Source: Cenococcum geophilum 1.58 (lineage: Eukaryota; Ascomycota; Dothideomycetes; Gloniales; Gloniaceae). From it: 64,000 nucleotides of DNA. The stretch lies in assembly GCA_001692895.1 (NCBI GenBank), contig KV748235.1:434001-498000 (forward strand), given 5' to 3'. The first letter of the stretch is position 1. Each line of letters begins with the position of its first letter. Of the stretch, positions 34,497 to 47,085 are shown piece after piece. The notes under the pieces are model-generated. The model saw only the letters and a program-made list of their open reading frames with translations. It was not told the DNA's origin and made no database searches. The position numbers were made by a program, and so were the translations under genes.

Positions 34497-37400
34497 TAGA
34501 ATTTCACTTAACAAAAGGAGCTCTTGCTGCACCCGGCCCAAAAAGACCAAAACCAACTAAAAGAACCCTAAAAAACACCTAGAGAATCCCCCTAAGATGC
34601 ATGTATCGCAGGGGAGGCACACGTTAAACGACGGTGGCTTGCACTTATACGCGACTGCTAGAACTACGCCTAGCAATAGCCCTCTATAATAAAGATAGGC
34701 GAATACTATACTATAAAGCGGAAATACCTCTATTAAGAAGGCATCTAATAAAATATAAAGCCTATTAGACGCGTTTAGTATCTAAAATTGTGGGGAAGTA
34801 ACCGTTAGCTATAACAAACTAATGCAGCTAGTAGAATAGCTCCGCTAGTCTAGCGAACCTTAGGCGCCCCTCTAGCAAACCCTTAATTAAATCCTCTAAC
34901 GGCTAAGCAAAATTAAAAATAAGTATAACCCTTCCTTATCGGCGAACCGCACCTAAGCTGCTATAGCTGCGCTTTTATAGTATAGGGAACCCACCCCCCT
35001 TAAGTTAATAACTGGGTATATAATTATAATATAACCAAATATAGAATAAGTAGAGGGGCTTAAGGGACAATTAGAAATAGAAGTCCTTATAAAGATACAC
35101 AAAGAGGTCTATAATGCTATTGTAGTCTAATACCTTAAGAGCGGAGATATTAGAGTTACCCTAAAGGACTAATAGGTAAAGGAACGAGCCGTAAGGGCAG
35201 GGGATAGGCTAGGAGAACGTATTAGCATAAAAGTACTCTATAAGGATTACCTAGTCAAAGTCCTAGCGGTTCCTATAAGCCTTAGGGTAGAAAAGGGACG
35301 CTAGGCGGACAACACAGCAATTATATAAAAGATAGTAAGATAAACGGAACGCCTTATACTAGGATTTAAAATTACCTAAATTTAATAGCTTTAATAGGAA
35401 AATACAAACTAAGCATATAATAAGAACAATAAGAGGATATAAGGGTCGCCAGAGACTTGCTAGAAAGACGCTAGACGAACGCATAGCTCCCTTATTGTTA
35501 GCACACATATACTAGGAATGCAAAAACTTCTTATTTAAAAAGGAATAATTATAAATAGCCTTATATACAATATAAGGCTCTATAACCACAGACTACGCCT
35601 AAAACAATGCTATTGCTATATATAATGGGGATATACCTAATTTATATGCGCAGCACAGGTGTGCTGCGGCTACTATGTAGGCCCTTATAATATAAGATAT
35701 TGCTTAAATTAAGACTAAATAAAATATACGAACTGCCACCAAAGCACATATAAGGCGTAGGAGAGAGAAGACTGTATTAAATATAGGAGACGGAAGGTAA
35801 GGGCTTAACAGCTGCGGGAATAACTGCACGCTAGGTTATATAAATGGAAATAATAGGCGATAAGCTAAGGGGACGCAGGCGCCTTTCTAGCGTTTCCTAC
35901 CTTTAATATTAGAGGGCTAGGCCAGCCATCCTAAGCCTTAATGGGCCAGAAGCGACGCCGTGCGATATTACTAGACCGATTAGGGATATAAGGGTTATAG
36001 GGGATATAAGGGAGAGGACGCCCCGTAGGAAGACCCCTATAGACAGCGACAGTAGGCTTAAGACCAGGACAATTAAGAATTAGACTTAATACGGTAAATA
36101 TAATATTTATAGCCGACCTATAAAGGGTATATAGCCGACTAGTAAGAATAGGGGAAGAACTAGTAATAATAACAGATTTAGATATAGAAGCGCTAATAGA
36201 AATATAAGATATAGAAATAGAAAGCTCTATATAAAATAAGTAGTAACTAGGGTATAGATATAAGAGATAGAAGCTCTAAATATCCTAGAGAAAGTGGAAA
36301 TAGAAGAAGCGAGGAACGAAGGAGAGTTAAAGGACCCTCGCTAGGGGTCCGCTACCTATCTATTATATAGTATAACTGCGGTAATATAAACCACCGCCTC
36401 GTAAGGCCCCTATTAGACAGTCTAGACCTAGAGAAACACTATATCCTTACTATATAAGAACCGTATTATAATACCTTTATATAATCGATATACTGCCCCT
36501 AAGGATTCTAGCTCCTATACAAACCAAAAGCAGCTATACACGTGTGCTTTATAATTAGTAAGGCTATTAGCCTATTCTTATAGTTATAGCAGGCAGTTAA
36601 CCTAAATACTATAGTTATAATAATCTAAATATATAGGGGACTGGTATAAATTATTAATATATATAACCCTAGGGTTAAAGGGGTCCTATAAACAGAGAAT
36701 ATTATATCGGTAATAAGCTTACTAGAAACTAAAGGTATAGAGTTTATCCTACTAGGAGATATAAACCTCCACCACCTATAGTAGGGGGGTATCTATATTG
36801 CTGTAGATTAATAGTTAGAGTGCCTACTAAGAGCTATGGATATTTAGGGCCTTAAGCTAGCCACCCCCCTAGGAGCAATTATATAGCAATAAGGCACCGC
36901 TAAAAGTATAATTGACCTCACATTTATAGACAAAGGCCTATACTAGAGACTTAAAAGGTGCAACCCCAAAGAAGAATGGGCACTTACCCTAGATTATATC
37001 CCTATCTAGATATAGCTAGACTTAGATACTAAAGCGCAACTAAATAGAAAAAGATACGTAATAAGGAAGCTTAAGATAGACAGTTTCCTTAATATAGTTA
37101 AACAATAACTCTAAGACCTAGAAGAAATCCACCTAATACTAAACGAGCGAGGCTTATTGGCTACCCCTAAGGAAATTAACCGAAGACTAGAAAGGATCTA
37201 GGCAGTAATTAAAAATAGGCTAAAAGAGCACTGCCCAATCTCAAAACCGGGCCCCTATGCGTAATATGTATAGTCTATATAATACGCAGTTCTGGTTACT
37301 AGCTAATAATAAGTAAGAAGGAAATATATAAGCAGCCATAACCCTAAAGACAAAAGACGATATAAAGATATAAGAAACTAGCTAAAGAATACCCTAAAAA

Positions 37401-40067
37401 AAGAAGTAAGGAATAACTAAAGACGGTTTATAAATGAGCATACTTTTAACCCGAGCCTCCCCTATAATAAGGGCCTTTGGGCTATAGCAAAATAGGTAAA
37501 AAAAAAAAAAGGTAGGGCGCCTAGTAGAAGACTTATACCTACTACCCNTACGAAGAGTAGGAGAATTATAGGCTATAAATAATAATAATAAGAAGGCAAA
37601 GATCCTTATAGAAAGGTTCTTCCCCTAACTAGCTCTAGCAGACCTTAGTAATATTACGGGCGAAACACCGGTAACTCGCCTATAGGTTAACAGTGACATA
37701 ATAATAGAGGAAATAGCTAAGACTATTAGCCGCCTTTTAAATAATATAGCACTAGAACTAGATGGGATTCTAAATAAGGCCCTAAAAACCTATAGGCCAC
37801 TTATAGCACCTTAGCTTATAAATGTAGCTAAAGTATGCTTTACTATAGGCTACTACCCGTAACTTAGAAGATCTATAATAACGGTTGTCCTATAAAAAAA
37901 AGGTAAAGTAGATTATTTAATCCCAGGAAGCTACCGCCCTATTGCCTTAAAAAACACCCTTAGTAAGATCTTAGAAAGGGTAATAGTGGAATATATAGCA
38001 GACATAGTAGAGGAATACGCCCTACTACTACAAAGCTAAATAGGGGTAAGAAAGAACCGCTTAACACTATTAGCACTTACGCTACTTACTGCCACTATTA
38101 AATCTGTATAGGCGATGCAAAAGGACTTTATAGTATTAATGCTTAGCCTAGATATTAGTAGTACCTACAATAATATACCCTATAAGCGTCTCCTATATAT
38201 CCTTAGGGCAAAGGGCTTCCTAAAATAGATTATATAATTTATTTAAGGGTTTATAGGCTAGAAAGAAATATTACTAGTCTTTAGCGGATACCAGAGCCCC
38301 CCTATCGCAGTTACAATAGGAATACTATAAGGATCACCCCTTTCGCCTATACTCTTCCTTTTCTTTATAAGCAACCTACTTAACTTTTTTAAGGAAGGGG
38401 CGACCTAGGGGATAGGCTTTATTAATAATATAAACCTAATTATATACGGGCCAACAGCCGTAAAGAATTGTAGAACACTAGAGAAAGCCTATAATACTTA
38501 TATAGAATAGGCAAAACGTTATAGAGTCCAATTCTTACTAGAGAAATACCAGCTAATCTATTTTATAAGAAAACGTAACCAATTTACAGATCTCTAGCAT
38601 ATAATTCGCATTTAAGGCTTTAGGGGTTAACCAGTTTAGGGCCTAAGGGTATTAGGAGTATAGGTAAATAGTAAGCTTTAGTGGAGCGTATATACGGCGC
38701 AAGCGGCCTATAAAGGCTAAGTATAGTTTATCGCTTTATTTAGGATTATTAATTTTATATAGGGTCCATACTTCTAGAGGTCACGCCTACTATATATAGT
38801 AGTTGTCCGGCCAGCTATAACATATAAATCCAGTATTTGGGCCATTAAAGAAACTAAGAAGGGCCCCCCTAAATTACTCCTTAAACTACTTTAAAAGGTC
38901 CAGATAGCCTACCTTTAGAGTATTATAGGCGGGTATAAGNAAACNGCTACAGCACTACTTAAAAAGGAATCTAATATTCCCCCCCTATAGTTATATATTA
39001 AAGCCGCTGTAATATAAAGGACGTAAAATAAACGTAACTCTAATATTATAAAGTATATTAAGACACGCCTAAGTAAACTATAGAGGGACCCTAGGGTGCC
39101 CCATAGGAGAATAAACTAATAACCTTAAAGTAGGGAAGAGATATTAGAGAAATAGGTAAAGAAAATAGAAGAAGAATAGTGCCGCTTTAGGGCCCAGGCC
39201 TATATAGAGGAGGAAGGGAGACGCGTAAGAGGTTAGTAAAAATAATAGTAAGATAAAGAAAGGAGCTAAAGTAAAACACGTAAGAACGCTAGGAAACCAT
39301 CTACCGTAATATAATACTGGTTGGACTAACGCTGGAGAGGCAAATAGAAGTTAAAGGTATAGAGGCTAACTTAGGTAAGATAAACCTAAGCTATAGTATA
39401 GTTAACGCTATAGGGGGTAAATACCTAAGGGCTCCGAGAAGGCCTAATAAAGGTAGAAAATATAATAGTAACACTCTTAAGAACAGGAATAATAGGACTA
39501 AAAGATTGGCTTTACTGAGTGGGTATCCTAGTAGGTAGCCTAAGATATAAATATGGCTGGCCAAGATAAATACCAAAACACGTAATACTACTATGCCCCT
39601 TACGCACCAATTAAGAAATAATACTCTTAGTAGCTGGCATAGAGAACTATAATATACTACTTTTAATATAAAAAGGCCTTAAGGCGGTCACCTAGTGGCT
39701 TATTAGTTAAAATATGCTAAATTAGTTCCGGGTTATAAGGGAAATGGTAATAGAAGGTAAGGGGGCAAGCAGCAGGTGCCCCCTAGTAACTCTATAGTAG
39801 TAGAGTAATAGTTTATAATACTAGCGCGTCCGTAGGCTTATTACGGCAGTAGTAGTTCCTAAGGAGGTTAAATAGTAAGGTAGTAGAGTACTATAGGCGA
39901 CTCGTAGGCGCTAAGTAGGCGAGTCCCAAAAGGCGGGGAGATGGATCATAGGGTTTTCTTATTTTTCTTAAATAGAGTTTTCTCCCTATATGTAAATAAG
40001 GAGTAGTCCGTGTGGGCCTAATAGGGATCTAAATCGGACGTTAAGTAATGAATTATTATTATTATTA
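34497..40067 (+). mobile_element. Tad1-like LINE, apparently full length
   Basis: A non-LTR element flanked by a 15-bp duplication TGTTACTAAACCTAA (34482-34496, 40068-40082). It ends in an ATT repeat tail at about 40053-40067. Two coding regions are on the plus strand, both RIP-degraded. ORF1 has a CCHC-like stretch near 35640-35750. ORF2 has an endonuclease starting near 35905 (NIRGLGQP) with GDINLHH near 36757. Its reverse transcriptase reads YRPIALKNTLSKILERVI (near 37930), SLDISSTYNNIPYKRLL (38150) and GFINNINLIIYGP, where the FADD-type motif has become NN (38405-38450). The 3' domain has YGWPR, IPKHVILLCPLRT (39550-39610). About 5.57 kb. Confidence 0.88.
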
Positions 40068-40082
40068 TGTTACTAAACCTAA

Positions 40083-43000
40083 GGTTCTAAGTTAATGTCC
40101 GAAACGCGCTAAACAATATCTTAAATTACCTACCTTTAGATAGTAAACCTACGAGATCCTATAAAACCGAAAATCCTGCCTATTTTCAACATATAACACC
40201 TTATTAATTCTACCTACTATAGCGTTAACCTATTTAAAGAAGTACGAGAAAGATATTAACCCGGAGATATAGGACAGAGCTATAACTAACTTTATAACCG
40301 CTAAATAATAAAACCTAAATAGATTCTTAGTATACCGTATAGAATACTATAAAGACAGCAAATATAATAATACCGCGCTATAATATTATATAAAGGAGGA
40401 CTTTATTAAATAGATAAAGGAAATATAGGTTCCTATAAATAAAGATATTATATAGGACTTCCGTAACTTCCTTTGGGAGTATAGAGTATTTATCCCTATA
40501 GATAGGGGTAGTATTAGGGATAATATTTAGGAACACGTTATTAATATAAAAAAAGAGTATAAATAGACTTTATAAGAGATTAAGCACTAACTACACACTA
40601 TAAAGAAGCTTAAATTATAATAAAACCTAAGTAATACACCACTAGAGACGTGTTCTAACTCTATTACTCTAAGCATAAGTTCTAATATTCTATATCCATT
40701 ACCTCTACCTTTGTCTTTAACTCCCCTATATTAACTAGCTTAACCTATAGCCTTAATTAATAACCCCTAACAAGCGTAAGATCCCCTTACTTTACCTTTA
40801 AACTCCGCCGACTAGATCTATATTACTATTACAGCCTATAATATAATACAGCTAAATACTAATTAGAGGTATCTTAAAAATACTTATAGAGCTTATAAAG
40901 CTCTGTTTAGAACAGGAGAAGAAGTTTAGCAGAGAACTATATAATATCCTTAATTTAAAGTTATATATCTTCTACGACTATTACTAAAAGGTTAGACTAG
41001 AACCCAATTAATACTATATTACTTATTTAGTTATGCTTAAGGGCTAAGCTAGTACCTTCTATTATAATTGTTTAGCAGAAAAAGAATATAATTTTAACCA
41101 AATAATATATAAAATAAGATGCTACTTTAAAATAGAGGAGAATAAGCAGCAGTATATATTAGAGTAGAGAGAGACTACCTTTTTAAGAATTATTACTATA
41201 AACCCAGGTACCTCTTAACTTAATTATCTTTAAAAGCTCTTTAATTAACTTTAAATAATTTAGCGTGGTTTATCTAAATTATATTAAAAGGACTTTAGCC
41301 TACGCGATTAAGTTATTAGTATATACTAAGGTATTAAAAAATATAACTTTACTTTCTTTAACCCTATAAGTACTTATAAAGGAATATATACTTAATTAAG
41401 ATCCTTTATTAGCACCGCCCTACGCTCTTAAGAAGTATAGTAATTTAACGCCTAACTCTAACCTACTTTAATTAACCCGGCTAACTAACATAATTATAAC
41501 TAGACTAATTAAATATATAGTAGTTATGGTAGGGGATATAGTAGAGGGTATAATTAATATTAACTATAAAGCAATTATAGAGGTCCTTGTGGAGGTTTAT
41601 TTTATAATAATTAGTAGAAGAAATACTACGTTTATAAGAAGCCAAATTACTAGTTAACTAGATACCCCTTTAATAGATAAAAGGAGGTATATAATAAGTT
41701 TTGCTAAAGCGCACGAAACATTAAAAACTAAGAAGTTATTATAGCCTACTTCTAAAGCTTCCTAGTTTAATATAAAGGCGAAGAAGATTTTAAGGGTAAG
41801 ATTAATAAGGCTAAATAGCTCCTTATAGATATAGAAATTAAAAACTACTCTTCTAACTAATACTTTACTAAATATAGTAAGGTAAATAGCATATAAACCG
41901 TTACTGTCCTTAATAACCAATCTATACTCTATTCTATTATAAGGTTAGATATCTTTAATAAGTTAAAGGAAAGTTCCGCGTTTTCCTTTAATAATAGATA
42001 CTTAGCAAACGTCTTTTATAGTATTATACCAGATACTAGAGCTATAGGAGTATCTATAGTAGGAGAACCTTAAGTCTAAGCTCTTTAGTAGCTTAATAGT
42101 TCTATTTAGATTAACTAATTAACAGCAGGCTAATATACAATTCGCTTTAGTAAGGGTACTATAATCTCTTTTAGTATAATTAAGGTCCAAACCCCGTTAG
42201 GATATATTACTTTCTATATTATTCCCGCGAATACCCCGTTTCTATTCTACATCTAAAATATAAATAAATTAGGTGTTAAGCTTAATAACCTTAAAAATAT
42301 GCTTATTTAGGGAGATAATCGGGTGCCCGTTATACGTAAGTAGGGTTACCCTTAGTTGCTCCTTTAATAGCTAGAAAGGAGCGTTACTTAGAGTTACTTA
42401 ACTAAGTTAGAGCTATATTAACTATATTATTATTTTAGCCACCTATCCGTTTACTAACTACTTAGGGTTCTTTAATAAGTAGGTTATAAAGTTAAGGTTA
42501 AGGCAATTAAATATCTTATAAAGTACTGCTATTACTACTAAATAAACTAGAAGTCCCCTNGNCNATTTAAGTTNACCCTTAAAGATAACTANAACTTTAA
42601 CTTCTGTATTATTNTNNANGTTATATATTTTAGCGGTAAGCTAGTACTCTAAGTTATTAACTTCTTAACCTCCTTTTAAGCCGTACGTTTTTTAAAAGAT
42701 ATATTAGCTAGGAACGTATAGAATTATACTAGATTAATGTCTACCTAGAACCCCCTAATTAAATCGTTTATAATATAGGAAAGAACTTCTTATCTATAAA
42801 GTTTTAATAATAAGTAAAGGTAATAATAATTAAGGTTAAGGAAGTCCCCGTTAAGGCATATAATAGTATTAAAAAGGTAAAATAATACTATACGCCATTA
42901 CGCCGCGTATATAAGATTATTTCTTTAGAACTAAAGGGTGCTAGTAAAGAGCTTATCCTATAGATAGCTATTAAGGCTATTAATGATACCGCTAGCCCAG

Positions 43001-45548
43001 ATAGGCTCATACCTATATTACTAGTCTTTAGCGCCTACCCTTAAATAACTAACAATTCTCTACTATTTTCCTTTATTATATAATAAGCTAAGGCAATTTA
43101 CAAGGCAATAAAGGAGGTGCGATGTCTCTACGCTACGCGCTAGGTTAATAATGTACTAGAAATAAGAAATGGCCTAAATACCTTAACTACGCTTAATCTG
43201 CCACTCTAATCTAAGGTACGCGTATGGCGTAAAAAGGGAGGATAGTTAGGCCTATATAAACTTATTATAATTAATAGTTAGACTTATACTCTTTAAATGC
43301 CCTATAAACCTACTTAATTCCATTTAACTATTATTAAGCCTTATTATAAAGATAATAGTTCCAAGCCTTTATAGGATACCCTAGAAGATACCCTAGAAGA
43401 TACCCTAAAGGAGAACCACAATTAATATACCCTAAAAGGCGACTATAACCCTAATATAACTATAGTAGATATGCCGTAACTATAACGCGGTAGAAGTCGC
43501 CTAAAAGGATTACAAAACCGCTAATACCTTATTAATTTTAAAGAGTAACTTATTGCCGCCATTAAGAATAAAGTTAAGCTATTAATAGCCTTTATAATAG
43601 CTAAAGAGAAGACTAACTTTAAGCTCGCAAAATAGCTTTAAAAGGAAGACTATATTATAACTCTAGGAGCTCCTTTCCAAGCATCTAATAAGTAGGAGAT
43701 TAACGGTCTTATTATAAGAGGAGTCTTTAAGTTTAAAAAGTATAACCCTACTAAGTTTAATAGAGTTCGTATATTTAGGTTAAGAATAGTTAATAAGATT
43801 AAAGGCAAAGCTACTAATACCCTATTTAAGAAGTTAAGGCTAGTTATTTAAGGTTATAACAATAATGGTAAGGAAGTAATTCTTATATAATCCCCTATAA
43901 TTTAACAAGCTAGTTAATAAGTTATTATTACGCTAGCTCCCTCCTTAATAAAGAATAGAATAGCGGTTTATTTATAAGATATTACCTAGGCCTATACCTA
44001 ATTAGAGATACGCCTTTAGCGCTTAATACTAGTATACCTTCTAGAGTAAATTTGCTACTAATATCCTAAAGATATAATTATGGTTATATTTAAGCCACTA
44101 TATAGAATTACAGAGGCAGGAATTTATTAGTAGGCTACTTACAGCAAGCACTATAAAGAGAAGCTTTTAATAACTACTTTTATATTTAATCCCTACTTCC
44201 TTATTACAGCTATAGGAACTCTATTTAGAATCGTCGGCATATAAATAGATAATATAATTATTTTAAAAGACGACCAATTTTTAGCTCTTAAAGAAAATAA
44301 GCTAGTAAAGGTAAATCTTATAGCAAAGCTAAAGGAAAGACTTAATTTAATAATACTATTACTCTTTAATAAATGCATTATTTCCCTAAATAAGGATTCC
44401 ATTGCCCTACGCTAGAAAGGTTAAGGTAAGAAGATTAACGTTATTAATATTAATTCTCTAAAGCAAGGATATATAGAGTAACGCGCTTATAAAGCTTATA
44501 TAGCTTCTATCTATTAACCTAAAGCTTTCTTTAATCTCTTTATTACTGCTTAATACTAAGAACTAACTAAGGAGGATATCCTTACCCTAAATAAGCGTCT
44601 TTTCTAGCAAAGGAGCTATTTTAATTAAGGACTGCTTTATGTGCCTATTAACCTTCCTACTGCTAAGCTTTTTATATTTATTAATAGATTATTTATAAAT
44701 AATAAAGATTTTAGCTCCTAGCTAGGATATAAGATTATTATTATAAACAAATCTACTAGAGAGAGTAACTTTATAATCTATAGTAATCTTATTTATTAGA
44801 GCTTAACTAAGAGCAAACGCGTTACTTAAAGCGTTTTAGCATTAGAGATATATAGAATAATTAGCAGAGTTAATATAGTAATTGCAATTAAAACTACCTT
44901 AAAGATAATTACAGATTAACTTAAACTCCCTATTATCCCTATAATTATATACACCGACTTATATTCCCTCTATAAGTATTTAGTTAAGCTTAGTACTATA
45001 AAGGAGAAGCGCCTTATAATTAATATTATAGTACTTTAATAGTTCTATAAGCGTTAAAAACTCTTTAAGATCTAATAAATTAATAGCTAAAATAACCTAG
45101 TAAATATAATAACGAAGGCAAACCTAAATAAGATATTAGAGACGTTTATTAATATAAATACTCTACGTGTATAAGTTAAAGGTTAGGTTAAGAGGGAAAT
45201 TTAAAAAAGTTAAGATCTTATAGAACTTTAACCACCGGTTAAAGTTATCTAATTAGTAAGATTCTTGCTAAGAGCGCCACGCCTAATTAATTTAGGTAGC
45301 GGTATGGAGTTCTACCAACGCTATTAATTAAGCTGGCTAATTAGGATTTTCCATCCCTAGGATAGAAAATTGCTATTGGCTTAGCTAAGAGCGGTAAGCG
45401 GAACTAATATCTTTATATAAACCCGTATATCTACCTACGCTACCCTTTCCCCTTTATTTCTTCTTCTTCTTTTCCTTAGCTTTGTATCTTTATATATTAG
45501 CAATCTATAAGTATATATAGATGGTAACTATAAAAGAAGAGTTGCCAG
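40083..45548 (+). pseudogene. Copia 4 gag-pol remnant
   Basis: Gag and protease lie at about 40100-42500. Integrase is near 42100-43100. Reverse transcriptase is clear from about 43740: RIVNKIKGKATNT, KLRLVI, YNNNGKEVILTQSPTIQ, APSLIKNRIAVYLQDIT, then KPLYRITEAG near 44090 and VGIQIDNIIILKDDQF (44225-44280), in which a DD pair has become DN. RNase H follows to about 45140. Stops are frequent. Ambiguous bases cluster at 42560-42619. Confidence 0.78.
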
Positions 45549-45727
45549 TGTCGGGAATAAGGCAAGCGGTCGTCACGTGTTATCATGTGTCGCCGCGGCA
45601 CTAGCGTGGTGAGGAACCTTAAGTTCCTTACCCACCCCCTGATTCTCAACAACAAGCTTTATTAACCAACATCACTGTAACCCTACTCGAGTAGTCGTTA
45701 TTAGTAAGTCACCCTGTGTAACCAACA
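45549..45727 (+). repeat. 3' LTR of Copia 4
   Basis: The less mutated 179-bp LTR copy, TGTCGGGAATAAGGC to GTGTAACCAACA. A purine-rich stretch AAAAGAAGAG precedes it by a few bases. Confidence 0.92.
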
Positions 45728-45952
45728 ATAACAGTAGACGGCCTAATAAAGGCTCTACCTCGTCAAAAGCACGAGACATTTATTTAGTAATTAAACCTTG
45801 TTAATATTAAGGATCTAATTTAATTTAATTTAAATAATATTTAGGCAAGGTAAATATATAAAGGATTTCCTTTAACTCAACACTAAATTGCTATCGTGAC
45901 TTTTTAGTATTTTCTATAGCAGCCTAGAAGGCTCTGTATAGCTAGGGGGGTG

Positions 45953-46215
45953 TGTTAACCTAAATTAAAGTTCCTTACTACTATTGTAATACTGTCTGAT
46001 GACCTAGATCGTCTATACGAACTATGTCTTAGTTGTCTCGTATCTTGAGCTCGTATGTCTCATCAAACGTCTCATTACCTATTTCTCTTAACTATGACCT
46101 ACTACATGACGACGTCGTCGTCATTGTATTTGGGACCTACCTAATGTATATAAGAGAGCTTCTAGAGCCCTCTTTAATAAAAACAGAGTTCTTATTCCTG
46201 ATCGTCCGTTCAACA
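45953..46215 (+). repeat. 3' LTR of Copia 2
   Basis: 263 bp, TGTTAACCTAAATTAAAG to CGTCCGTTCAACA, the same length as the 5' LTR. The differences are transitions spread over both copies. Confidence 0.92.
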
Positions 46216-46751
46216 ATATCCACCCAGTTACGATCAACGAGTCTTCCAGTACCATCACGATTTGCATGGCCGGCTGTTCGAATTATCTCGATAGGGCCAG
46301 AGGGCTCCAACAATTCGCCTCTAATTTCCATGTGCGAGGAATTGCGAGGAGCAAGAGCATATACATTGTTGTCAGCATGGTGCGGTAATTCTGTTCCTAG
46401 AGCTGTCTGAAATAGCTGTAAGTGTATAGAGCAAGATGAGGAAGTAACAACAGTCTCAAAAGATCCAAGGGGAAATCCGTCAAAGAAGTTCCTATATTGG
46501 ACTGGATTGCAGTCGTTATTTGCTGCGGCATCCGCAATCTGGTGTTGAAGCTGGGAGAGGAGAAGGCTGCAAATCCAACACCTGCCGAATACGTTGTATT
46601 GCTCTTTCAACTAAACGTTGTGTTAGTGAGTCTAGATGTTTGTAGTAACGTGAAGAATTCACACAAAACAACAGGAAATTTTCGATACGCGACAATTATA
46701 CCTTGCTATATGACCCCTCGTGATACGTTACAGTATATCCATGAGCCATGA
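46216..46751 (-). pseudogene. HET-domain gene, piece A (5' end)
   Basis: N-terminal part of the HET protein on the minus strand. From 46610 the frame reads KEQYNVFGRCWICSLLLSQL, CNPVQYRNFFDGFPLGSF and GRLVDRNWVDI, then meets the ATATC duplication and continues in frame in piece B. No ATG opens this frame. It is preceded by CTCACTAACAC...TTTAG, a good branch point and acceptor. A likely first exon is 46751-46704 (MAHGYTVTYHEGSYSK, donor GTATAA), which joins in phase. That first exon is inference. The CxxC (CWIC) close to the start is common in HET proteins. No premature stop is seen in this piece. Confidence 0.8.
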
Positions 46752-47085
46752 ATGCAACAATTATAGGGTAATAAAGCTTAAATCTTGGAGGTGCTCGGTG
46801 GGGGAGAAATTATGTCTTTGAATTCATATCGTGTCCTGCTGTAAACATTCCTTCCCCCACAATGGAGGCTCCAAACGTGCACGAGGGCCACACGGATCCT
46901 AAGAGTGTGATTCATTCGTTCCTGAGTCACAAACCGCCCGAATGCTGCAGCACAACGCGCGTGTCTTGCTTGAACCAAAGTTTAAGGCCGGGTAGGAAAC
47001 ATCTCGAGGTTCGTCGTAAATGTTGGATTCACCCAACCTGCAAGAGTCTTCTCCATCACCATCACCATCACCACAGTAAGCTAAC
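46752..47085. other. Spacer between HET 5' end and the transposase
   Basis: No recognisable gene. A short CAC/CAT microsatellite lies at about 47052-47074. The left end of the pogo-type transposon should lie here, but I could not recognise its terminal repeat. Confidence 0.5.

Larger units (their letters stand above)
34062..45727 (+). mobile_element. Copia LTR retrotransposon 4, split by a LINE
   Basis: Two 179-bp LTRs (34062-34240, 45549-45727), TGTCGGGAAT...GTAACCAACA, are flanked by ATAAC (34057-34061, 45728-45732). Its own DNA is 34062-34496 plus 40083-45727, about 6.1 kb. It belongs to a different Copia lineage from 1-3: reverse transcriptase blocks resemble the fungal type with LTQSPTIQRASQR. 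It sits in the RNase H end of Copia 2. Confidence 0.92.
21150..46215 (+). mobile_element. Copia LTR retrotransposon 2, with two nested insertions
   Basis: LTRs of 263 bp at 21150-21412 and 45953-46215 are flanked by the duplication ATATC (21145-21149, 46216-46220). The element's own DNA is 21150-25833, 33891-34061 and 45733-46215, about 5.3 kb. The gaps are a Gypsy element (25834-33885) and Copia 4 (34062-45727), both inserted in the RNase H end of pol. Its 3' pol end and 3' untranslated part are visibly related to Copia 1 (for example CTCGTCAAAAGCACGAGACA against CGCGTCAGAAGCATGAGGC). A GGGGGGTG polypurine tract precedes the 3' LTR. Confidence 0.93.

Noticed and set aside
37499..37511. Poly-A run as a LINE 3' tail
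   Set aside because: It lies in the middle of the LINE, before the reverse transcriptase. The real 3' end is the ATT tail at 40053-40067, next to the target duplication.
3640..46600. The AT-rich block as a centromere
   Set aside because: Its AT content is explained by RIP of identified transposons with clear ends, and a gene relic runs through it. Nothing specific to a centromere is visible.
47052..47074. Run of CAC/CAT codons that would encode a His tract
   Set aside because: It is a short trinucleotide microsatellite ahead of the transposase start. No supported gene reads through it.
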